A stretch of DNA of 64,000 nt from JAMQPK01 sp963782595. Its GTDB lineage: Bacteria; Acidobacteriota; Vicinamibacteria; Vicinamibacterales; JAMQPK01. Location of the stretch: positions 992,001 to 1,056,000 of the forward strand of contig CAWAKJ010000002.1 in assembly GCA_963782595.1 (NCBI GenBank), written 5' to 3'. Under the pieces are notes generated by a model. It was not told the DNA's origin and did not search any database. It was given only the letters and a program-made list of their open reading frames with translations. How positions within the stretch are numbered: the stretch's first letter is position 1; every line of letters starts with the position of its first letter. Made by a program: the position numbers and the translations under genes. Shown one piece after another: positions 50,014-58,200 of this stretch.

Positions 50014-53000
50014 GGTCGCCGGAGGTGTGACCGCGCCCGGTCCCGGACCCGCGCCCGCCGTGTTGTCCGCGGTCGGGAAGTGCGTGCCGACCGCTCGGAA
50101 CGTGAACGGGACGGCTGGTGGCGGGCGGCGGCGTGAGTGTTGCGACAGTCGCGATGTTCGAGTAGTTCGACGGGCTGAAGAGATTGAAGGCCCGCACCTG
50201 ATACCTGTAGGTCGTCGTAGAGGTAACGTTGGTGTCGTTGTAGCTGGTGACGTTCGGTCCTACCACGGCGTGAGGCGCGAAGCTGGTGCAATTCACGCCG
50301 ACGCACCGTTCGATATTGAATCCAGCTTCGTTGGACGCGTGGTCCAGCCAGGTCAGAGCCACTTGTCCCACGGAGGCCGAGGCCTGCAGGTCAGACGGAT
50401 CTGCAGGGGGATCCGATGGAATTTCCTGTCCCCGGAAAGCCAACCGGAAATAGAGGCCGTTGTCTGGTCCGCTCGCGCTCTGAGCGCGAGCGATGTTTCC
50501 GGTGGGTCCGGCCGGTCCCATGAGCCTATATGCAAACGCGACCGAACTGTCGGACCCGTTGCTGTTCCTCCACTGCGCCTGCCCGCCCGGGGTGCTCCAA
50601 CCTGTCGTCGCTGCACCCCACGTGTTGTTGTCGCCGGAGATCCATCCGGTCAGCACCAGAGCCCCATCCGAGTTTGTATCGAAGGTGGGCACTGTCACCG
50701 TCCCGCCGGCATGGCTGCCCGAGACAAACGGCACGTCGATGACGGGATAGAGCCCGGGCGCCATGTCGAAGGCGAAACCATAGACTGTGAGCGGCAGCGT
50801 TCCCGTCGTGTTCGTGACCGCCGGATTGGCCGTCCAGAAGCCGTTGAACTGAGACCAGAACACACGTACCGTTTGTCCGTTGGCCTGAGCATTGGTTTCG
50901 CTCGTCCAGACCTGTCCACCGGTCTCGCTCAACGTCAGCGTTGCGGTTCCCCGGTATGACGCCACAATTACCATCAGGTCGCCCGGCTGAAGTGACGCCG
51001 GTGGTGTGATCGCCCGCGGGCCAGGTCCACCTCCCTGATCGGCGTTCTCGACAGTCGGGAAGTGCGCGCCAACGCCACGGAACACGAACGGCGGTGTTGG
51101 CGTCGTGATGTCAGCTGTGGTCGAGTACCGCGAGGCCCCGAGCGAGTTGATGGCCCGTACCCGATACCTGTAGGTCGTCGAGTTGGCAACTGTGGTGTCG
51201 GTGAAGCTGGTGACGTTCGGTCCAACTCCGACAAGCGGTGCGAAGTTCGTGCACGCGGAGGTGGCGCAGCGCTCGATCTGGAACGCGAATTCGTTGGTCG
51301 CGTTGTCCTGCCAGGTCAAGCTGACCTGACCCACCGCCGCCGATGCTTGCAGGTTCGCAGGATCGCCCGGCGATGTCGGTGGCGTGAGAGCGGTCGCTTT
51401 GAACGCCATCCGGAAATAGACGCCATTGTCCGGACCGAGTGTGGCCTGGTTGCGGGCGACTGAGCCTGTCAGGCCCGCTGAGGTCATATTCCGGAACGCG
51501 AGCGCGATCGAACCATCGGACCCGTTGGTGTTCCGCCATTGCGCCTGGTTTCCCGGCGTGCTCCAACCCGTCGTCGGCGCAGACCAGGTGTTGTCATCAA
51601 TCGAGATCCATCCCGCCAGCGCCAGTGCTCCCGCGCTTGTTGTGAAGCTTGGCACCGTGACTGTGCCACCGGCGTGATTCCCCGAGAGGAAGGGCACGTC
51701 GATCTCGGGATACATGCCAGGCGCCATGTCCACGCCGAAGCTGTAAACCGTGAGTGGCGCCGTACCCGTCGTATTCGTCACGGCGGGGTTACCCGACCAA
51801 ATGCCGTTGAACTGGGTCCAGAACACGCGCACCGTTACTCCATTCGCCTGCGTGTTGGCCTCGCTGGTCCACACCTGGCCGCCGTTCTGCGACAGCGCCA
51901 GCGTGGCTGTACCTCGGTACGATGCCACTATCACGACCAGGTCGCCGGTCTGAACCACCGGCGGCGTAATCGCCCGTGGTCCAGGCCCGCCTCCCTGATC
52001 GGCGGCATCCGTCGTCGGGAAGTGAGTACCCACTCCAAGAGGCGTGAACGACACTGGCGGATTGACTGAGATCGACACGGTGGCCGCGGCACTGGTCGGG
52101 CTCGCGGTGAATGTGAAGCTGTCGCCGCCGAAGTACCCGGGCGCCGGTGTGTATGTGAGGTTTGGTGCCGTGCCACTCAGGGTCCCGTTCGAGGGGCCAG
52201 TCTGAACCGCGAAGGTCACTGCACCTCCATCGGGATTCGAGGCCGTCAATGTGAGGTTGACAGGTATGCCTTGGACGGTCCCGACGCTCTGACCGTTTGC
52301 GACTGGCGGATCGATGACCGACGTCACCGTGATCGAGACGGTTGCCGGCGCGCTGGTCGCAGTGCCGTCGTTCACCGTGAACGTGAAGCTCGCCGGGCCG
52401 TTGTAGTTCGCCGCGGGCGTGAAGGTGCGGTTCGCTCCGGTTCCACTGAGCGTGCCATTTGCTGGCGCGGTTACGGTGAACGTGAGCGTCTGATTTTCGG
52501 GGTCCGTGCCCGCCAACGTGATATTCAGAGGCGTGTCTTCGCTGGTTGCCAGAGTTTGAGGCGTCGCCGAAGGTGCATCGTTCACGGCGGTGACCGTGAC
52601 CAACACGTTGCCCGTGTCGTTGAGCGCGCCGTCACTAACTGTGTAGTCAAAGCTCGCTTGGCCGTTGAAGTTCGCTGCCGGCGTGAACGTCACTGTTCCG
52701 TTGCCGTTCAGCACGACAGTGCCGTTCGTCGGATTGGATACCGCCGTGATTGACAACTGCGCGTTCGTGTTGTCCGCGTCGGTATCGTTCCCTTTCAGGT
52801 TCGCCTGAGTAAGAGTCAGCGGCGTATCCTCTGGGGTGGTCGCTGAATCGTCGACGGCGACCGGCGCGACATTTGCGGCGATGGTGATCGCCGCCGTATT
52901 CGAGTTCATCTGCCCGAAGGAGTTAGTGACACGGACCCAGTAGTCGGTCGCGACTGTTAACGCCGGTGTCGTGAAGTTGGGACTATTGGTGCCGACGGCT

Positions 53001-55234
53001 GTGGTCGTCGTGCCGCTTGGGCCCTGGAACCACTGATAGGTCAGCGGCGCCGTGCCCGTCGCGACGACACTCAACGTGGCCGTCGCAGCGGAGGCGATCG
53101 TCTGGCTGGCAGCGGGCTGGGTCGTGATCGCCGGCCCGACACCGATCGTGATCGCCGCCGTGTTCGAGTTCAGCTGCCCGAAGGTGTTGGACACACGGAC
53201 CCAGTAGTTGGTCGCGACTGTCAACGCTGGTGTTGTGAAGTTGGGACTATTGGTACCGACCGGTGTGGTCGTCGTCCCGCTCGTTCCCTGGAACCACTGA
53301 TAGGTCAGCGGCGCCGTGCCCGTCGCGACGACACTCAACGCGGCCGTCGCCCCTGACGCGATCGTCTGGCTGGCGGCGGGCTGCGTCGTGATCGCTGCCC
53401 CGACACCGATCGTGATCGCGGCTGTGTTCGAGTTCACCTGCGGCCCGAAGGTGTTGGAGACACGGACCCAGTAGTTGGTCGCGACTGTCAACGCCGGTGT
53501 TGTGAAGTTGGGACTATTGGTACCGACCGGTGTGGTCGTCGTCCCGCTCGTCCCCTGGAACCACTGATAGGTCAGCGGCGCCGTGCCCGTCGCGACGACA
53601 CTCAACGCGGCCGTCGCCCCTGACGCGATCGTCTGGCTGGCGGCGGGCTGCGTCGTGATCGCCGGCCCGGCACCGATTGTGATGGCGGCGGTGTTCGAGT
53701 TCACCTGCGGCCCGAAGGTGTTGGAGACACGGACCCAGTAATTGGTCGCGACTGTTAACGCCGGTGTCGTGAAGTTGGGACTATTGGTACCGACCGGTGT
53801 GGTCGTCGTTCCGCTCGTTCCCTGGAACCACTGATAGGTCAGCGGCGCCGTCCCCGTTGCGACGACACTGAGCGCTGACGTGGCACCCGAGGCGATCGTC
53901 TGGCTGGCGGCGGGCTGGGTCGTGATCGCCGCCCCGACACCGATTGTGATCGCTGCCGTGTTCGAGTTTACCTGCGGCCCGAAGCCGTTGGAGACACGGA
54001 CCCAGTAGTTGGTTGCGACGGTCAGAGCCGGTGTCGTGAAGTTGGGACTATTGGTGCCGACCGGTGTGGTCGTCGTCCCGCTCGTCCCCTGGAACCACTG
54101 ATAGGTCAGCGGCGCCGTGCCCGTCGCGACGACACTCAACGCGGCCGTCGCCCCTGACGCGATCGTCTGGCTGGCGGCGGGCTGCGTCGTGATCGCCGGC
54201 CCGGCACCGATTGTGATCGCCGCCGTGTTCGAGTTCACCTGCGGCCCGAAGGAGTTGGAGACCCGGACCCAGTAGTTGGTCGCGACGGTCAACGCTGGTG
54301 TCGTGAAGTTGGGACTATTGGTGCCGACCGGTGTGGTCGTCGTCCCGCTCGTCCCCTGGAACCACTGATAGGTCAGCGGCGCTGTCCCTGTCGCGACGAC
54401 ACTCAACGCGGCCGTCGCCCCTGAAGCGATCGTCTGGCTGGCGGCAGGCTGCGTCGTGATCGCCGGCCCCACGCCCCCAGCTTCCGTCGTAAACGTCCAC
54501 TTGGGCCCGGTGACCGTCTGGTTACCATCGCTGACCGTCGTGTACCACTCGTACTGCGTATTCGGCGCTCTGCCCGTCCAGGTTGTTTGAGCGTCGCCGC
54601 CGGAATTCACGCCGGTGTTGGTCGCAATTTCCGTGAACGGCGTCCCCTGCATGTTGAAATCGAGTACGAACTGGCTGTTGGCGTCCGTTTCAAATTGCCC
54701 GGCGCCTCCATTCAGCGTCGGCGAGTACGTGTAGACGTAGATCTTGTTCTCGGAGGGCTTGAAAATCATGTAACGAAGCCAGCCATCGCCGCCGTTCACG
54801 CGGCTCTGGTAGTCGGACTCGAGCTGGTGGACCGCCCGGCTGGGGCAGGCAGCGTTGGTCGGAGTCGGATCGGTCCGGTTGGCTTCTCCGGGGTAATGCC
54901 CATTCAGCACCATGAAGACATTGCAGTTCGGAACGATCAGATTGGTCCAGACGGTCGCGGCCGGCGTTCCATCAGTCGTCCGGTTGAGCACGGTCGACGG
55001 ACGGCTGCCGGAGTCGCTCAGGAACAAGTGTGTGGCGATGATGGCTTTGCGATTGGGATACGCCTTCAGTACCGATCCGCCCAGGCGACTGCATAAGTCG
55101 GCATGTCGTATTCGAGGTGGATGACGACGAAATCCATCCCTCCTGCCGAGAACAGCGAGAACTGGTTCTTGTTCTGCCGATTGATCGGATCGGTGAAGCT
55201 GAAGAGATTCTGACCCAGATACCCGCCATACCAC
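50000..55234 (-). CDS. Giant surface protein 2, C-terminal half (phosphoesterase end, Ig-like, cadherin-like, novel domains)
   Basis: 1,744 residues as sequenced; the first ~50 are out of frame, because a base is missing at about 55070-55073. In order: end of calcineurin-like domain B (AIIATHLFLSDSG, VFMVLNGHYPGEA), an FN3-like piece (TQYEWYTTVSDGNQTV) and six Ig-like repeats (AITTQPAASQTIASGATAAL, PLTYQWFQGTSG). Three cadherin-like units follow (VAVDDSATTPEDTPLTLTQ, ATPQTLATSEDTPLNITLAG, ANGQSVGTVQGIPVN). The end has copies 1 and 2 of an unrecognised ~195-residue beta domain, each followed by FN3 (VSLTWQDNATNEFAFQIERC, VALTWLDHASNEAGFNIERC). It is Thr/Asn/Gly-rich, as in extracellular proteins. 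Confidence 0.83.
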   Translation of the reverse strand: MVWRVSGSESLQLHRSDQSAEQEPVLAVLGRRDGFRRHPPRIRHADLCSRLGGSVLKAYPNRKAIIATHLFLSDSGSRPSTVLNRTTDGTPAATVWTNLIVPNCNVFMVLNGHYPGEANRTDPTPTNAACPSRAVHQLESDYQSRVNGGDGWLRYMIFKPSENKIYVYTYSPTLNGGAGQFETDANSQFVLDFNMQGTPFTEIATNTGVNSGGDAQTTWTGRAPNTQYEWYTTVSDGNQTVTGPKWTFTTEAGGVGPAITTQPAASQTIASGATAALSVVATGTAPLTYQWFQGTSGTTTTPVGTNSPNFTTPALTVATNYWVRVSNSFGPQVNSNTAAITIGAGPAITTQPAASQTIASGATAALSVVATGTAPLTYQWFQGTSGTTTTPVGTNSPNFTTPALTVATNYWVRVSNGFGPQVNSNTAAITIGVGAAITTQPAASQTIASGATSALSVVATGTAPLTYQWFQGTSGTTTTPVGTNSPNFTTPALTVATNYWVRVSNTFGPQVNSNTAAITIGAGPAITTQPAASQTIASGATAALSVVATGTAPLTYQWFQGTSGTTTTPVGTNSPNFTTPALTVATNYWVRVSNTFGPQVNSNTAAITIGVGAAITTQPAASQTIASGATAALSVVATGTAPLTYQWFQGTSGTTTTPVGTNSPNFTTPALTVATNYWVRVSNTFGQLNSNTAAITIGVGPAITTQPAASQTIASAATATLSVVATGTAPLTYQWFQGPSGTTTTAVGTNSPNFTTPALTVATDYWVRVTNSFGQMNSNTAAITIAANVAPVAVDDSATTPEDTPLTLTQANLKGNDTDADNTNAQLSITAVSNPTNGTVVLNGNGTVTFTPAANFNGQASFDYTVSDGALNDTGNVLVTVTAVNDAPSATPQTLATSEDTPLNITLAGTDPENQTLTFTVTAPANGTLSGTGANRTFTPAANYNGPASFTFTVNDGTATSAPATVSITVTSVIDPPVANGQSVGTVQGIPVNLTLTASNPDGGAVTFAVQTGPSNGTLSGTAPNLTYTPAPGYFGGDSFTFTASPTSAAATVSISVNPPVSFTPLGVGTHFPTTDAADQGGGPGPRAITPPVVQTGDLVVIVASYRGTATLALSQNGGQVWTSEANTQANGVTVRVFWTQFNGIWSGNPAVTNTTGTAPLTVYSFGVDMAPGMYPEIDVPFLSGNHAGGTVTVPSFTTSAGALALAGWISIDDNTWSAPTTGWSTPGNQAQWRNTNGSDGSIALAFRNMTSAGLTGSVARNQATLGPDNGVYFRMAFKATALTPPTSPGDPANLQASAAVGQVSLTWQDNATNEFAFQIERCATSACTNFAPLVGVGPNVTSFTDTTVANSTTYRYRVRAINSLGASRYSTTADITTPTPPFVFRGVGAHFPTVENADQGGGPGPRAITPPASLQPGDLMVIVASYRGTATLTLSETGGQVWTSETNAQANGQTVRVFWSQFNGFWTANPAVTNTTGTLPLTVYGFAFDMAPGLYPVIDVPFVSGSHAGGTVTVPTFDTNSDGALVLTGWISGDNNTWGAATTGWSTPGGQAQWRNSNGSDSSVAFAYRLMGPAGPTGNIARAQSASGPDNGLYFRLAFRGQEIPSDPPADPSDLQASASVGQVALTWLDHASNEAGFNIERCVGVNCTSFAPHAVVGPNVTSYNDTNVTSTTTYRYQVRAFNLFSPSNYSNIATVATLTPPPATSRPVHVPSGRHALPDRGQHGGRGSGTGRGHTSGDHAGR
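52875..54475 (-). repeat. Six tandem ~267-bp repeats coding for Ig-like domains
   Basis: Six copies of ~89 codons, each with TQPAASQTIAS near the start, TYQWFQG in the middle and NSNTAAITI at the end. Copies 2-5 are close to identical in DNA, with only a few substitutions, so recent tandem duplication is likely. The array invites copy-number error in assembly. Confidence 0.85.
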
Positions 55235-58200
55235 GGATACCCCGACATTCGGGATACGGGGAAGTAGATGTCGTAGTTTGTCGAGACGCCCGCAGAGCTC
55301 ATGTCGTGGTTGCCGGGAGCAATGCCGTACGGGACGGGAGGCACTGCGGCATCAAGCACGTCCATGCTCGCATCTGCACGGGTCCACTCGACAGGCTGAG
55401 CGTCGATGTGCTCGGTGATGTCGCCGAGGTGCGAGACGAACACGGTGTTCAACGCCGGCCGGCTGCTGACGATCCACTGCGTCTGCGCGGTGAACGTTGC
55501 CGCACGGTTCGGATCGTCGACGTAGTGCTGTGTATCGGGCACGGCCACGATCGTGAAGTCGCCCGGCGCCGGTCCAGACATGGATCGGCCGTAGAAGGTC
55601 ACATCCAGTGAATCGCCGTCGGAGTCGGACACGTTGACGCTGAGATTTGGCGATGTGGTCTGCCCAGTGGCGCCGTTCAACGGTCCATTCGACGTCGGCA
55701 TGTTGGGCGGACTATTGGGCGACAGGTTGAAGGGCGCTCCCGCCGTCCGTGTCCACTCGGTCGTCGCAATACCGATGATGGTTCCGTTGATGGGGCTTGC
55801 GGTCGAGTCGTTGGCTGTCGTGCCGCTGGTTTCGTTCAGACCCCAGCGGGCGACCAGATTGGGCGCGCTCGTGATCTGCTGGTTGAGATTTGTGCCGATC
55901 TCCCCGGCCGACAATGCACGGTTCCAGATGCGGACTTCGTCGATCGGGCCCGCGAAGAACCCTTCCGGACTGCCAGTCGACGTCAGCGCCGAGCCGATGG
56001 ACGCGTGCTGAATGCTGTCGGACCTCGGCGTAAAGGCGCCGACAACCTGGGTGGCCTCGAGGACGCCATCAAGGTACAGGCGCCACGTCGTGCCGTCGTA
56101 GGTGGCAGCCGCATGGTGCCAGACGGAATTGCTGATCGGGATGGGCGTCGTGCCCGTTACTGGATGATTCAATCCGGTCGCGGCGTCCTCGAAGTCGGCT
56201 GCGAGGAACCCGGCCGCGGTGATGCCCATGAAGTAGTTCAAATCGACATTGCTGCCGTCGGCCTCACTTGTCCCCTTGGCCACGATCGGCGTGGCGATGA
56301 TTCCACTCGAGCCGGACTCGGCGGTGGCGCCCGCGCCATCGCGCCTGAACCACGCTTCGATCGTCATCGTCGTGACGCCGAGCCCCGGCGCTGGACCGAA
56401 CGTGATATGCGCGTTCGTTCCGCTGAAGTCGATGGCGTTGTTCGGTGTCGTGGGATTGACCGTGACCGTGACGTCATCGAAGCCGGTCAGATCGCCGTCG
56501 GTCGCCGTCAACCGGAGCACGTAAGTCCCAACCGCAGAGAAAGTGGCTGTCGTCGCGGCGTTCGTTTCCTCGGCGAAGGTGACGGTGCCGACCGCCGGGC
56601 TCTGGTTGCTCCAGGTGCCCGTGATGTCGCTGCCCGCGGGTAGACCGTCGTCTGTCATTGTTCCCGCCAGCGACGCGCCCCCCGACAGCGTGATCGTCTG
56701 ATCCGATCCCGCGTTGACGATTGGCGGCAGGTTGCCCGACGCAGTTGTGACGGTGATGGTCACCGTGTCGCTGCGTACGAACAGGCCGTCGTCCGCGCTC
56801 AACTGCAGAACGTACACGCCGGCGGCAGGGAAGCCGACTGAAGTTGCGGCCGAGTTCGGGTTGCCGAAGGTTGCGGTTGCCGATGGCGGCCCGCTCACCT
56901 GACTCCAGGTCACGGTCGTCGGACCGTCGTCTGTCACGCTGCCGTTCAGTGACGCGGCACCGACCGCGACTGTTTGATCGATCCCCGCCAGCACGATCGG
57001 CGGCAGGTTGCCGCCCGGCGCGCTGTGCACCGTGCCGCTGCCTGAATCCGTGAAGGACTGGCCGGCGATCGGAATGAATTCCCACTCGTAGCTCGAATCG
57101 TGCAGCGTGAACTTCATCACGCCATGGGTCGCGCTGTTGCGCACCTCGCTCGTCGTCCGGAGGTTCGGGAACGCGCCGCTCAGATTGATGCCGCCCGTTC
57201 CAATAACGAACGACCGGATGCCGAACGCCGTGTCGAGCGCGCCGGACGCGTTCATCGGTGCCAGCCGTTCGTAGTTGTGCCAGTGGCCGCCGAGCCAGAT
57301 ATCGACGCCGTAGTCATACAGCGCCTGCCAGAGCGGCTGCACGAAGGCGTGCGTGGAATCCGGGCTGCTCGAACTGTAGAGAGGCCTGTGCCACATCGCG
57401 ATGATGTTGTTCGTCGGGCTCGCTGCGAGATCGGCTCGCAGCCACTGTTCCTGCGCGGAACCCGCGGCGCATCCATTGTTGTTCCAGAGCCCTGAGCCGC
57501 ACTCGCTGTTGAGCACGACGACGTGCCAGTTGCCGATGTTGTAGCTGTAGTAGCCGCCAGTCGTGCGATTGCCGGCCGGACCGTCGACGACCCCGGGGCC
57601 GTTGAAGTAGTCGTAGTAGCCGGTTGCGTTTGGCGTGTTGTAGTCGTGGTTGCCGGTCACCGGGCGCGTGCGGCTCTTGTGGCGGCCCCACGTCGGGTCG
57701 TAGCACTGAGCGAACTCCTGCGCCGTGCCGTTCACGTAGGCGTTGTCGCCGAGCGTGAAGACTGCACCAGGAATCCCGTCAAGCAACGTGGCGACCGCTT
57801 CCGCGGGCGCGATAGGGTCGCCGACTACGCAATTGGGCGCGCTATCGCCGGCGCCGACGAGCACGGGATCGTCGACGGTCACCGTCATGTCGTCGAACGC
57901 GCCTTTGACGCCGTCGTTGGCTGTCAGCCGCAGAACGTACTGCCCAGTGTGTGTGAAGGTCGCGGTCGTGCCCGGCGAGGTTTCATTTGCAAATGTCACG
58001 GAGCCAGGTCCGCCGACCTCTGACCACAGCGCGCTGAACGGGCCGTTGTCGGTGACGATGCCGCTCAAAGCTGCGGAGCTCGAGAGCGTGATTGTTCGAT
58101 CGGGCCCTGCATTGACGGCGGGCGGTGGATTCGTGGAAGGTGTTGCGCTTGCCTCGCTCGAAAATTCTGAGATGTTGTTGAAGAAATCGACCGCCTTGAC

